Positions 47,121-60,300 of a stretch of 64,000 nt of DNA are shown here, in pieces (the stretch's first letter is position 1; every line of letters begins with the position of its first letter). The notes beneath the pieces were generated by a model. The model did no database searches. It was not told where the DNA came from and saw only the letters and a list, made by a program, of their open reading frames with translations. The position numbers and the translations under genes are program-made. The stretch lies in NCBI GenBank assembly GCA_030704615.1, contig CM060732.1, forward strand, positions 74,877,053-74,941,052. Reading direction: 5' to 3'. Source of the DNA: Takakia lepidozioides. Taxonomy: Eukaryota; Streptophyta; Takakiopsida; Takakiales; Takakiaceae.

Positions 47121-47937
47121 TTGAAAAACAATAAAAACGGGGGAACTTCCGCTACTGACAACTCGCAACTATGTAATGATCCGATTCCAGTACTCGGGGA
47201 CGTGATGCGCTTCTCAAAACTCCAGGGTGAAGACACAATTGCTGCAGATAACTCGAAGCCACTGCAGGCAATCCCTAAGGCTCCAGGCACCCTGCTCGAC
47301 GTCTTCCGATCTTCAGTTACTAGAAGAAGGATGCTCATTATGATCTAGTGATTTGGTTGAACTGTGCACTTGTTTCCGTCTATACCTGAGCGTGTTTATG
47401 AACGGCTTGGTGGAAATTCCTGCATACGCTCTAACCGCACTGCTGCTGGGGAGGAAGATGCTTGTCTCCGCCATGTTGCTCAGTGGGATCTGTTGCATTG
47501 TTGGCAGCTTCCTTTCCAGTGGGTTGGCTGAAAACTCTTCTCTTCCTGTTGGCTCAGGAGTGGTCAGCTGGGTTGTGTGCTCTCGGCTGGCATGCGGTAT
47601 GATAGGCATCTTTGGCATCGCTGGGACTTACAACCTGATTTACATTTACGCATTGGAGCGTTCAATGCTGCCCTGGGGCTAACCACACAGAGTGCAGGAA
47701 GAGGGGCAGTGATTGCACCACCAGTTGAGGCATTGTATAGCTACAACTCTTTCCTTGCTTGGGGAATTTCTGGCCACTTGGCTCCCGGAAACTTCAAACC
47801 AGCTTTTCTGGGACAGTCTGGATGGATTGGAACGAGATGCAAAGGTAAGAAAAGAGGCTGAACATGCAGATGTGGAATCTACATTACCTGCGCAGCCCCC
47901 TGTTGTCATTGGGCTTCAAAAAATAGATCAAAGCTAG
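47121..47937 (+). pseudogene. Organic cation/carnitine transporter (OCT, MFS) 3' fragment
   Basis: Readable pieces of a plant OCT transporter follow in order. They are a loop with LLDVFRSSVTRRRMLIMI, then WLNCALVSVY broken by stops, NGLVEIPAYALTALLL, GRKMLVSAMLLSGICC (DRF before GRK deleted), and RLACGMIGIFGIAGTYNLIY. A frame change precedes NAALGLTTQSAGRGAVIAP. The final piece reads LPETSNQLFWDSLDGLERDA. Family proteins have VNGLVEVPAYAITALLLDRF and FLPETLNQPLYDTMDGM there. The N-terminal helices are absent. Two frame changes and several stops make it a pseudogene. Confidence 0.85.
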
Positions 47938-49850
47938 CTTCGTCCCTTCCTTGGCTCAAAAATGCTCCAGCCAGTCTTATGGGTTGCAAGATTTGAGCTT
48001 TACCTGATGAGGGCAAGGTTCACAGTGTAACCTAGGGAGTCCAGAAACTCTACAATCTACATGCCCTTATGTGCCCTCTCTTACAGAAACATGATTCCAA
48101 TTGTCAAAACTTTACTAGGTTTTGGAGACATGGGCAAGAGTACGTCCTTGTCAATATCAGATTTCCAAATTGTGCACCTTTGACATTGTCTCACATTTTA
48201 GTTTTTACTGCTTTGGTTACTCGGACTTCCAGGAGGAGTTCAAATTTCTTTGTAGTTGGTCCCCTAGGCATAGTCTTAAGGGGTTTTTTTTTCCTGGATT
48301 CTTTGAGTTTGATGACCTCTTGACTGTCAGTAAGTTTTTTGTCTCATTGGAGGTCGCTGACCAACTAATCTTTGTGTGTGTTGTTCAATGGCTGGGCAGA
48401 GCCCCTGCCATGGACTCATTCATTGGCAAACCTACGGGTCGGTGAATCCCCTAAAATAATCCAGCAGCCTAGGGAGTGGCAAGTCAGAAATCAAGGGGTG
48501 ATAGTCTCGGTGGAGCAATGCCAGACAAAGATTCAAGTAGAAAGTCTCAAAAAATGATCTGTCCAGATCCAGTGGTCCAGACCAGACTATGGGCACAACG
48601 TCGAGGACCAACTTTGACATTCTTTCAACTCGTCCACATCTTCAAGAATGCAGTTGTAATGACTGAGAATGAAGGAGTTATTCTGATTCCTGGGCCACCG
48701 GAGCGGAAAGTTCACCTTCCTTCAAATTGTAATGGTCAGGTGACTAAAGGCTTGAATTCTTCCTCAAGACTTGAGCTGCTGCTGATTCTGGGGCTCCTAC
48801 AGCTTGAGCTCTTACTTTAATTTTCAGGTGAAGGGCATGATGGGTGGTGCAGACAAGATAGAGAAACACAAAACACTGGTTGGGTGAGTGCTATGAGGGC
48901 AACAGAGGGAGGCAAGATTCAGTGATAGAGTTTCAATGATTGTTTGGTACATTCAGCCTGAGGCAAAAACTTGTGATAACAATTTTGTAGACTGAAAAGA
49001 AAAAGAAAAGATTAACTGAGAGTGACAAGATACTCTACTGTGAAAGGTATCTGGGAAAAAAACGGTAGAGAGCCTGAAAAGCCTGGTAAAGGGGTGAGTC
49101 CTGTTTAAATCAAAAACATCCCCAAAAAAGTCCCTGGGGTTGCAAATATGATGTCCCTCTCAATTTTCATGGGCCCTCTGTGAGTCGTGGGAGGCTACTT
49201 ACTGACCAGCAGCAGGTCCATAGACCCCACACCCACTTTGGATGGAGCAGAAAAGGGGCAGAGACACACACAGAGGGAGAGCTAGAGTAAGTAATCACAA
49301 GTCTTGTGCTTGGCCATGACACAGATGTTGTAGCCTTGTGGGCTATGACCTTAAAAGTGATGCATAGTACCTAGGTTTTTGACAACTCTCACAACTGAGT
49401 TTGTGTGATTGATCCATAACCTTTTCAACATTGTACAGAAACAGTGACAGAGTGGACATATTGCACCGTCTATCTAATGAGAAAGAAACTTTATAACATC
49501 CACTGGAAGGTCCAACAGCGAAAGAGAAGGAAACCATGGGGCACCCATCGACCAACCACCACAACCATGAAACTACATTTCAACCTCGCGTGATCCTCTA
49601 ATATGGAGAGCTGCATGTAAATACGCTGTCGGAAGACATCTATGATCTTCTTAATGAAAAATTTACATCAAGGAGTGGTTGTCCCTAAACAGGGCAGGCG
49701 TAAAAACCATGAGTAATATGACGCTAATACTCCTGTGCAGAGGGAGATACTTGGAAGAGCACATCTACTAGAAGTGATGAAACCCTGTAAGACTTTATTT
49801 ACAACATGTACAATGAGTGAACGTGCATATGATAAGAAGTTCCCAAAAAG
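47938..49850. other. Gene-free stretch
   Basis: A plus-strand open frame at 48476-48820 (114 codons) has no recognisable family. No exon borders, repeats or terminal motifs stand out elsewhere. Confidence 0.4.
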
Positions 49851-49866
49851 GGGGGGGGGGGGGGGG
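49851..49866 (+). repeat. G homopolymer
   Basis: An uninterrupted run of about 16 G follows AAAAA. It lies just beyond the 3' tail repeats of the LINE fragment. The exact length is likely uncertain in any assembly. Confidence 0.9.
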
Positions 49867-49883
49867 AGGAACAAGAAACAAGA

Positions 49884-49992
49884 GAAGAAAACAAAAAGCT
49901 ATAGTAAGCTACTCAACTAGAGAAGAAAACAAAAGCTATAGTAAGCTACTCAACCAGCGACGAAAACAGAAGCTATAGTAAGCTACTCAAGC
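49884..49992. repeat. ~36-bp tandem repeat at the LINE 3' end
   Basis: Three units of the form GAAGAAAACAAAAGCTATAG plus TAAGCTACTCAAC, with spacing about 36 bp, run into the end of the LINE reading frame. On the element's coding strand they follow the stop codon, as expected for a repeat-type 3' tail. Confidence 0.85.
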
Positions 49993-51295
49993 AGAGCGAC
50001 CCTCCCAGCCAACAGCCTGGAGGAGATCAGGCAAGGAGATAGGCAAAGTGTCAGGCAGAGGCGGAAGATGAGATGACGCGGAGCTAGCCACATCAGCCCG
50101 ATGCAAAATAGATATGGCTTGTGCTCTCTGCAAAACAACTGAAACATGTTGTCGATAGTAGGCGACAAGGACGGAGGCATGTGGGATACCAATGGACCCG
50201 CTCTTGGCTGCATGATGTGCACATGTCCGCAAGAAATCGTCGAAGTGCCGGTGCAATGAGCCAAATATCTCGACCGCACACCATCCATATTCAGAGTTCA
50301 AAGATGTCACCTTATTCTCCATTTCATCCAACAAATTGATAGACAAGAAATATCCATGCTCAAAGGTTAGGCGAAACTTGGTTATCCCTCTACTGAGACA
50401 GTGCCTTGATAGCTTCACAATGGGAAGAAATGTGTCGGTGGGGTGACGATCGCTGTAGTCGCTGCTACAGCGGCTGCAGTGCCTGGTGTGGTAGCTGCGC
50501 GAGATAGCAGATCCGCTCGAGTGCGGTCGGCGAGAACGACATCTGCTAGGGTATGCAAACCATCTCTAGATAGGACGATGTCAACACGGCGGCGTGTAGA
50601 GTGGGACGTGAGCGTGGGTCGTAGATGTGGTTGCTCACGCAGTACATGATACCCTGCCTCCCGAGCAATAGATGTCACCGCATCGCGAACCATATCATGA
50701 GACGCAGTGCGCTCACCACCACATGGACAGCGGAGGAGATGGATGACAAGGTCATCGATGGGCTGAAGACAGACGCAGCACTGAAGGCCCAATGCCGAAG
50801 GATGAGGCAAACCGAGTCGAAGGCGGAGCGCAGTAGTGAAAATAGGGGATGAGAGGCGAAAAGGTGCGGTAGTGGGTCGTGCTGCCAACCATGCCCCTGC
50901 TCTGGGGTCCTGCGCATGATAGAAGTCAAGCTCGATGCAACTCAGAAGAAGCACTTGAGAGCATGCCGACGGTGCACGCGCTCGAAAATGGACTCCTGAA
51001 GATGGTCGAGGCCTTGAGCAACCAACTGCTCAAATGGTGGTAGACATGCTCGCGCCGGTGCCGGAAGAAGATCTCGTGCAGAGCGGAGATGCTGCTGGAA
51101 GGGTAAAATGTCACTGTCGACATGTGCAACGGCGTCCATAAGGATGGAACGATGGTCACAGAGAAATCATGAAGCAAGGGCTGGCGCCACCAACGCCCAA
51201 CTGCCGAGGAAAGCTGACGGGGCGGTAGTGACATTGGACAAAAGACCCACACCACCGGAAGAGACGGGAAGGGTGGAAGTAGTTTGTTGTAACGA
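49987..51295 (-). mobile_element. LINE (non-LTR retrotransposon) 3' fragment, inactive
   Basis: The minus strand carries the region downstream of reverse transcriptase in a class of plant and algal LINEs. It reads SNVTTAPSAFLGSWALVAPA, then a stop, then DILPFQQHL and LPPFEQLV. After another stop comes RLRLGLPHP, a CCHC finger (CCVCLQPIDDLVIHLLRC), CPCGGERTASHDMVRDAV and RRVDIVLS ... LADVVLAD. The last part may be a restriction-like endonuclease fold. After a frame change it ends with AVEIFGSLHRHFDDFLRTCA. The reverse transcriptase itself is missing. The 5' truncation, several stops and tandem 3' repeats fit a dead insertion. Confidence 0.75.
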
Positions 51296-51829
51296 CTCAC
51301 AGATATTGGCTATTGTGTTTCCTGCCATGCAAATTTTCAAGCCTCATATGTTCACGGTCATTAGGTCCCACCCAACAAAACAGAGTATACACCCACTCAA
51401 CTATCCCCACAGTTGGAAGCACTGTCCCTTGTCCAAACATAGCTCTTGTAGACATGTTCAATGATCCTAACTTGGTGTCAAATTTGATCCATTTGAAAGT
51501 ATGGTTGACAGACTATGGGGAGAAGCTAATTTGGAGTCTCTTTGTTTCCTGAGCTTGTACCTCCAGGCAAAATGAGCAACAAGGCAATGCTAGGACATGA
51601 ACTACTTACAACGAGCATCTCATCAACCTCAAGGCGGAGATTGGGTATTACCAAAACGTCTATGCCCAAGTTGTTCAAAGACTCGGGAAACGTTCCTGGG
51701 GGGGCTTCTTTTATGTGGAATGGGAGGTGCATGCGATGTTTGTGAGGCACAATTTCTTACATCTGGTGCAACGCAATGTGTGGGCTTGGATTTTGGGTGC
51801 CGTCACGCACGTTAAGCTTTCTCTTTCGG
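51296..51829. other. Gene-free stretch
   Basis: Nothing recognised between the LINE 5' break and the coiled-coil gene fragment. Confidence 0.4.
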
Positions 51830-52035
51830 GATTCTGTGTGCTTTGCAAGACGTTCGAGCTCAAAACGGATACCTGAAGGCCATGAAGGGATGCCTTGTGT
51901 CCACCATCTTCCAGCACCAGAGCAGCCTCCCCCATGTGAAGGCTGCCTCTGTCTTCTACTACCGTTACAAGCTCTGGCTGCCACCTCTCTGCCTCTGCTT
52001 CAATTGCACAAGAGCTTTTCCTGGCTTCCACCCGA
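51830..52035 (-). pseudogene. Duplicated fragment of the coiled-coil gene
   Basis: The minus strand reads SSCAIEAEAERWQPELVTVV, close to SSQIEAEAERQHAELAAVI in the gene at 42.7-43.3 kb. HKASLHGLQVS then parallels HQASLHYLQVS. The two segments are in the same orientation about 9 kb apart. The fragment starts and ends inside the exon and has no donor or acceptor of its own. It sits directly upstream of PPR gene 2. Confidence 0.8.
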
Positions 52036-52140
52036 GCATTAAGCTCACAAAAGAGGTCGTTTGGTTTGAGAGTTGGTCGAACCCTCCGTGGGTGAAAGCT
52101 GAGCTAGGTGCCATGATGCAAGGCCAAGAACAATCCAGTG

Positions 52141-54918
52141 ATGCTTCCAGTGTCCAGATACCCCATGGAGCACCAAGCCGAGAATACAACGGGTATTGTT
52201 TCGATGATGATTGAAGGCTGTCAACTCAAACAGGTAGAATTGTTTTCCGAAGTATATAGCTGCAGACTGTATACAATTTTGTCACGAAGAGTTCGCTGAA
52301 GCATAAAGGAGCTTTGATATGAATAATTGCAGTCGAGTTTAATCTGTACTAAGGGTTTTGAGTCATGCAGGACAGCAGGGTTTAATCAGGCGAAACTCTT
52401 TGATGGGCATCAAGCTGGCAGCAAGGGTAGCACCTCCCCTATCAACACTGGGTTTGAAGGAGGACCAAAGCAGGAAGTCAAGACAGATGCGTCTGGCCCT
52501 TATGGCTCTGTGAGGACCTTATGTAAGAATGGACGACTGAAAGAGGCACTGCAGATTTTGAACCAACAAAGCATTCAGGCAGATAGCAAGACTTATGTCT
52601 GTCTCCTGCAGGAATGCATCAACAGGAAAGACCTAGCAAAGGGAAAGCAGGTTCACTCCCACATTGCCCAAAGCAGATCCAAGCCAAATATCTTTCTACT
52701 CAACACGCTAATTAACATGTATGCCAAATGCGGGAGTGTGATGGATGCACGGCAGGTCTTTGATCAAATGCATGAACGAGATATGTTTACATGGACTATG
52801 ATGATTGCAGGATATGCTAAGCATGGGCATGCCAAGGAGGCCTTCAAAATCTATGCCCAAATGCAATGTGAAGGGGTAACACCAGACAAGGTCACATTCA
52901 TTTGTGTTCTCAATGCATGTGCCAGCCTGGGAGCTCTGGAAAAGGCCAAAGAGGTCCATGCTGACCTCAGCAAAGCTGGAATTGCATCATATATTAATTT
53001 GGAGAACACCCTTGTCGACATGTATGCCAAATGTGGGAGCATGAAGGATGCGCGTCAAGTGTTTGACAATATGGCGGAACGAGATGTGGTCACATGGAGT
53101 GCGATGATTGCAGGATATGCTCAACATGGGTGTGGTAGGGAGGCTTTCAAGATCTATGATCAAATGCAACGGGAGGGGGTGACGCCCAACAGGGTCACCT
53201 TCATATGCATTCTCAATGCCTGTGCGAGCCTGGGAGCTCTGCAAATGGGCAAAGAGATCCACATGGACCTCATCAAAGCTGGAATTGGATCACATATATA
53301 TTTGGAGAACACCCTTGTGGACATGTATGCCAAATGCGGGAGTGTGACGGATGCGCGTCTAGTGTTCGACAATATGGCAAAACATGACTTGGTCTCCTGG
53401 AGTGCGTTGATAGCAGGATATGCCCAAGGTGGGTATGATGAAGAGGCCCTCCAAGTCTATGAGCAAATGCAAGAGCAAGGGGTGAAACCTGACAGGGTCA
53501 CATTCACCTGTGTCCTCAGTGTGTGTTCCAGCCTAGGAGCCCTGGGAAAGGGCAAGCAGGTTCATGCTGCCATCATGGAAGCTGGAATTGGGTCAAATCT
53601 GTATTTGGAGAATACCCTTGTTGACATGTATGCCAATTGTGGTAGCATGAAGGATGCCCATCAAGTGTTTGATAATATGGCTCAACGAGATGTGGTGTCA
53701 TGGAATGCCATTATTGGAGGACACACTCAGCATGGGGGTGGTAGGGAGGCTGTTAAAATCTATGAGCAAATGCAACAAGAAGGGTTAACACCTGACATGG
53801 TCACATTCACCTGCATTCTCAATGCCTGTGCCAGCCTAGGAGCCCTGGAAAAGGGCAAACGGGTCCATGTTGACATCAGCAAATGTGGAATTGTGCCAGA
53901 TATCATTCTGGAGAATACCCTTGTTGACATGTACGCCAAATGTGGGAGCTTCAAGGATGCGCAGCAAGTATTTGACAACATGACTGAAAGAGATGTGATC
54001 TCATGGAATGCTATGATCGCTGGATATGCTCAGCATGGCCGTGGTAGGGAGTCCCTCCAACTATTTGAGCAGATGCAACAGGAAGGCTTGAAGCCAGACA
54101 GTGTCACCTTTATATCTATCATCTCTGCATGTAGCCATGTCGGTCTAGTGGAGGAAGGCTGTCACTACTTTGATTCCATGAGTCAGAAGTACGGTCTCAC
54201 TCGTACACTGGAGCACTTTGGCTGCATGGTGGACCTTCTTGGCCGTGCAGGGCAATTGGATGAGGCAGAGGAGTTCATTAACAGAATGTCACTTGAACCA
54301 GATGCTGAGGTGTGGAGGACCTTGCTTGGTGCCTGCAGAATTCATGGCAATGTGGAGGTAGCGGAACGTGTGGCAAAAAGCATTTTCAATATGGATCCAC
54401 AGCACCCTGCAGCTTACGTGCTACTCTCAAACATCTATGCTGGGGTAGGCAGGTATGATGATAAAGCCAAAGTGAGAACAATGATGGAGGACAGAGGTGT
54501 CAGGAAGGAGCCAGGGTGCAGCTGCATTGAGGTCGCCAACCAGGTGCACACATTTTTAGTGAATGACAAATTGCATCCACAAATTGAGGAGATCCATGCT
54601 GAGCTGAAGAGATTGTCTGGGCAGATGCAGGAGGCTGGATATGTGCCTGACACATACTTTGTACTGCATGATTTGGAGGAGGAGGAAAAGGAACGTTCTC
54701 TTTGCCACCACAGTGAGAAGCTGGCCATTGCTTTTGGCCTCATCAGCACACCTCCTGGGACACCTATCCACGTAATAAAAAACCTTCGGGTGTGTGGTGA
54801 CTGCCACACTGCCACCAAGTTCATCTCAAAGATTGTTGGGCGAGCTGTCATTGTACGGGATGCCAATCGCTATCACCACTTTGAAAATGGTGCTTGTTCT
54901 TGTGGGGATTACTGGTGA
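52141..54918 (+). CDS. PPR-DYW protein 2 (organelle RNA editing factor type)
   Basis: PLS-class PPR protein in two exons, 52141-52233 and 52333-54918, with a 99-bp GT-AG intron; 892 residues. The long frame has no ATG before the first PPR units. The short exon starting [12 protein letters not shown] supplies one, joins in phase (QLKQ/SSLIC), and has an in-frame stop upstream. About five PLS triplets follow, with repeated [19 protein letters not shown] and [13 protein letters not shown]. Then come E/E+ motifs ([28 protein letters not shown]) and a DYW domain with [16 protein letters not shown] and terminal CSCGDYW. The catalytic and zinc residues are present. Family role: C-to-U editing in mitochondria or plastids. 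Its target is unknown. Confidence 0.93.
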
Positions 54919-57398
54919 AATAGGCAGCGTGCATGAAAGATCGCGACTGTGGCTTCAAACTTCAACCGCGAGGGCAGCAGAAAGGTCAGAATTTGTCATT
55001 ATTTTGGTGGGCATAAGAGAATTCACTCATAGGACATTGTTTGCCTGTAGCGCATAAGAGAGTGCAAGCGTAAGTGAACACGAGTCGGTACTGTACATTT
55101 TTGAGAGCTCTGTCTATCGTCTGTCACAGGTCTTCATACTATTGACATGGAACCTTACTGGACGTTCTGTTGCAAGATTGCAGGGAATGGTAGGTGTGAC
55201 AAACATCCTCATGGGCTGTGCAACTTACGCAGTAAAAAGGTTAAACATGCTGATCCCCAGAAACTCAAAGAGGATCTTGGTCACTTCCTTTGGGGGAAAA
55301 TCCCGGGATCTCTGACATGTTGATGCTGGGTTTGCATTTCATTCCTCTGTACTTAATCCACCACAGTATCCAACATGTGAGTTGAAGTGTCATCACAATT
55401 AAAGCAAAGAACCATTCGCAGGTAATATATGGTGTCTTCCCTTTATTAAAGGGAGAAATGCAAAGCACAATTATGGTGAACCAACACCATGCAAGCAGGA
55501 GTGTGCAGTCTATTGTAGTCCATGCTTGTTCTTGGGGAGCTCATATATGAAGTTCTGACTGCTGAGTTGCAATGCAAGATACATTGTCCTGAATAGTGAC
55601 TGGGAGTTTGATGGGATTCTCTGCTTCTTCGGATGACATTGGAGGACGAGTCACAGCCTAATGTCACAATATATTGAAGTTAATTCGAAAGATAGTTTGT
55701 GGTTAAAGATTGCTGCCTGCAAATCCCTACAATGATGATTACCAAGTAAAATGGCACACTGAATGCTAAGTCTATATGTCCAGTTCAGAAATGTCAGGAT
55801 GAGATCACTTAAACTTCTCAAAAACGTCCATAGAAACCTGACAGACACTCAGCGAAATGATGGATGGGGAGACGAAAGACAGAACCAGTTGTGGAAGGAG
55901 AAATGATCAGTGAGATGAACACACCACCCATCAGTGGTATTGCCAGGAAAGGTAGGGAGATGGTTCCTTGCCATCCACTGAAAGGAACAGCATAGGCTGC
56001 AACTACTTAGAATGAATCGTCAGGATACCGTGATAGAATGATTACCTCGGTAGTCCTCTTCCTGATCAGACCCTTGGAGACCCTTGGATGTGCTCCTGTT
56101 GAGGAAGGCAGAAAAACCCTGGTCACCTATTCCCAACGAAGTTAGACAAATGAGCTCAACAAAGCTGGAAGGGAGAGCACCGTCCTTAAGTTGGACAGGG
56201 GTCACAGCAATGTAATCCCCCTCTTCCGGTATGTTCACAAGAATTCTTTCACAGCATTCATGCTGGTTCTCCTTTGCCTCCTTCTTTAGCTATAATGCAC
56301 CCACATCCTCAGTCCAGGAATAGATCCAGGGGATCTGTTAAGGCCCCGATCCTGGTTCCATCCTAGCATACGGAATGGGACGGATCTGACAGAATATTCG
56401 ACTATCACAGAGCCATGAAGCGCGAGTCCAATTCCTCGGATGCACGGACAAGCGTTCTTCTCTCATCAGTGAAGCAAGCTGCTCTTGTGCATCCTGCCCT
56501 TGTGGGTATGCCGTGACTGCAAGGCTGCTGCTCTTCTCCTTGTGTGCTGGATTCCAGCAGAAAGAGATAGAGACGAGCGACTGAATGAGTCGGTATCCGC
56601 ATATCTTCTCTCCACCTGTCCGTGTCTTGCTTTCAGTGTAGGAATCGTCCCCGTTTCTTTTCCCAAGTTTGCCTCTGGTGTGGCAGAGCTGGGCTGAACT
56701 CGTGCGCATTCAGCGGCTGCTCTGACTACCTACACAAGTGTAGTCCAAAGAGTAGGTCATCAGTGCTGGGAGGAGGCGTCGCAGAGAACCTAACCGAAGT
56801 TTCTCGAGGGAGTCTTTGATTGGGCATCAGATGCCCGCTTACAAGCTGGAGCTTTTGCTTACATACGGACACGAGCAAGTAAAGAAGGAAGGCCGAGTAA
56901 GGGTGTGGCGTTGGCGGTGAAATTAGTCCATCTCCGGTTCTACGAGCATAGAACTGGAACGGTAAAGACGGTAAGGGGGGTTTGATAGGATCCCAGCATG
57001 AAAGCTATGGAAGTCACCGGGGTCGGGCTGAGATTTTGTGTCTTTATGGCCAAAACGATTGTCTGTGACTGGAAGGAAGCAAGGCAAGTGGAGACATGAA
57101 CGATTTTTTATTTTGGAGGGACGCGTGGTAACAAGCTGGACTAGATGTGCATGTTCGTGTAGCAACATAAAAGAGGAGACAGGCAGGTTGTTCGAGTCCA
57201 ATCAGGAGTGGCAAGCAATGCAAAGATGTACAGTGTGATGGAAAATTGTGGGTTGAACTGTGGTCTCGTCCTAGGGAGGACAGTGCTGGCAATTAGGGAT
57301 TCGCAATGGTGGTATATTTGATGTTTTGGGAAGGTATCGTATTGACAAAGGATTACGGCTCGTGAAGTGTTGCCAGCCGAGAGAAACGTAGAGGAAGG
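54919..57398. other. Intergenic stretch between PPR gene 2 and XPO4
   Basis: No exon supported. The left part is the presumed 3' UTR of PPR gene 2 and the right part the promoter or 5' UTR of XPO4. The minus-strand open frame at 56338-56709 (123 codons) lacks any family resemblance. Confidence 0.4.
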
Positions 57399-60300
57399 AT
57401 GGGTTTGCAGCAAGGAGTTTGGCAGCACCAACAAACCATGAATCATGACATGGAGCGACTGGTGGCGACCATGCAAGCCGTGGAGCATGCTTGCGCTGCA
57501 CTTCTGGCAGGCCCTTTTCCCCGCTCTCTTCTGCAGTCATCAGAAGCTGTCTGATTGATAGAAAGATGAAAGTTGCCTGATTCCAGAAACAGGGTTTTTT
57601 GGCATTGGGCTTCTCCCATATTCCTGCGCAAACACATATGTGTAGATATCATTGGTGCTGATTAGGGCACTTAATACTGGTGTGCGAATGTTCTCTGTTC
57701 TTTCTTGAGATCCAGTCACAAAAGGAAGGCTTTAATGCTAGTGCACTATTTTTATTTGTTTGCCAAGCTTTAAGGTTTCTATCTTTGTTTGTTTGTTAGG
57801 GCTTTGTATGGCAGCATTGGCATTGTGTGTGCCATGTCCTAAGGGTAATTATTGTGGGATCATTGGAGTTGATGATTTTTTGATGACAGGTCCAGCAGCC
57901 AGAGCAGCCGCGGAGACAACACTGCTTGCCTTTCGAAAAGCACCTCAACCAATCCAAGCATGCCAGTATATCCTAGGTATCTTTTATGTGGGTACACAGT
58001 GTGGGTACACAGTACATGTCTACTAGCTTCATGACACACTGGAGGTTGCCTCTTATTTCTTGTGTGCCGGCTAGCGGGTGTTTGTAGGTGAGACAGAAAA
58101 GGCCTTACAAGATACTACTTTTGGTTGGTTGACATCATAAGGAGCTATCCTATAAGCAAGGGTATGCAAGTGCAAGATTGCGACTTTGTGTGGCTCATCT
58201 TGAACAAGTGTGACAAAGAGGGGCCAATTAGCAGTTGGTATTCATACAATACTCCGTCAATTATCTGCTAATCGCATTATACACCGTGGATCCTGCCAGC
58301 TGAGAGAGAGGAAGAGGTCCTATTGGCATGCAAGCATGGGGGGAGTTAAAGCTTTTATCCTGTTGGTGGGTGCTGCTGTGAGGATCTTTGTCTATCGTAC
58401 ATTGCTTTGAGGTATGGACGGTTGTTTCCTGTGTAGAAAGTGGGGTGGTGAGAAATGTAGTGTTGTAATAGTCCTACTAAATGGATGCATGCGCAGAGAA
58501 TTCACAAATGGCAACTGCAAGGTTCCAGGCAGCAGCCACTATGCAAGAAGCAGCAGTTCGTGAATGGTCTTTACTCAATGCAGACCAGAGGAGCAGCTTA
58601 CGCACGTAAGCATTTCTCCTGTGAGCTTCAAAGTACCTTGACGGCAGATTTACTCTCACCTCGTCACTCCAACTTCCTTGAGCTTTGCAGGAAGCAGTTA
58701 TTTATCCAGATTCTTGGTCATGTCTCGCAATATGTCTACCAAGGTTATGAGAACTTTGCTGGAGAAATTCTTTACAGTCTAGATTTTCCCATATTTGGTT
58801 TTGGCTGTCACATGAGGCAGAGGGTAAGGATAGTGGTGATAGTGGCAGTTGTATTGCACAGGTATTGTCTACACTATGTCATGGCAAGGGCGAACGCTGC
58901 AGAGGCATATGTGCAATTAAAAGTCCTTGCAGTCGCTGCAGTGCTGCTCAAAAGAAGCTGGTGAGTGCACCCTGTCTGCAGAGAAAAATGGTGGTCAGGT
59001 CTGTATATTGCTTCAGAGAATAACCAATGAGCACACTTTTTGCTGCCAAGCCCTAGCAAGGGTTCAACAGTGGGTTTGACTACTGGGGTTCTAAGGGGTC
59101 CTTCTAAAAGTTAGTTTAGTTTCTAATGAACAGGAGTGTGTTAAAATAGATATTTGCCAAGCACTGAAGTGGAACTTACGGTTGTCCTCCTCAATGCCAT
59201 CAAGCTACTTGTGAAAGATGTAAGGTTACAGAGCTTCAGAAAATATTATTGACTCGTGTGCTGGTCACAAGAATTGGCTTGAAAATGTACCGTTTGATGG
59301 GCTGATCGCAGATCATGCTGTAATAAATATTCAACCGCATGTGAGAGATGAAAAGTATACGACAGATAAGGTTCCTATGCTGCCTATGTGGTGATGGCAG
59401 GTTGGATTCTGTTGCTACTGAGAAAGAGGCTTTTTTCAGCGAGGTATGTTTTCAGAGGCTCATTCTTCTGACTTCCCAAGTTCCAGAACTCAATCAATGT
59501 ACTTCAGGATTCTTGGACGGACATAGATGAGAAACAGGGAAAACAAATTTTCCTGAAGATAACGTGTGGTAGGAAGCTTGCTAAGGTTGTTAACTGAGAA
59601 CTTTAAGGAGGTTTGGTTTGCACAAAAATGGATACTGTGAAATTGGCTTTTCATGCTGCGTCAGTGTGAGTGGTGTCTTAATTTTGAAGTCCGCAAATGG
59701 GATTCTATACCTATGCAGGTCAGGCAGGCTGTGCTGGGGGCGCATGGGCCAGCTGCCCAACGATCTGGTGTTGCACTATTGGAGGCTTTGGTGTCAGAGT
59801 TCTCACCATCCACAGCCAGTGCTATGGGCCTTCCTGCTGAGTTTCATGAACATTGTCGAGCTTCACTGGAGCTGGATTACTTGCAGGTGATGTCTAATTT
59901 TTATTGTTGCATTTTTCATGTATTAGTTAACCAAGCTGTTGTTGGAATTATTGGAATTGTAGTGTGTTAGAACATGGTTAAGGATCTTGATTCTGAAACT
60001 TCGTGCTATTTATGATGCTACTGCTGATGGGGAACTTGATACATGGCAGCAATTTTACACTTGGGCGCAAGAGGCAGCAGTAACAGCTGCTGATAAAGCA
60101 CTGAAGGGAGTGGGAAGCATTTTGGATGTCAACGTGTGTGCAGCCGCTCTGCATCTCATGTCTCAACTCTTAAACTGGGAGTTTCAGGGCACCCTGGTTC
60201 GCGGGGCAGGTGGGATTGTTGTGGTTGGTAAGAACAGAACAAATGCTTTTGCATCATCCATTGGCCGTGAGACATCTGCTGGCAAGCGACCTGGTGAACA

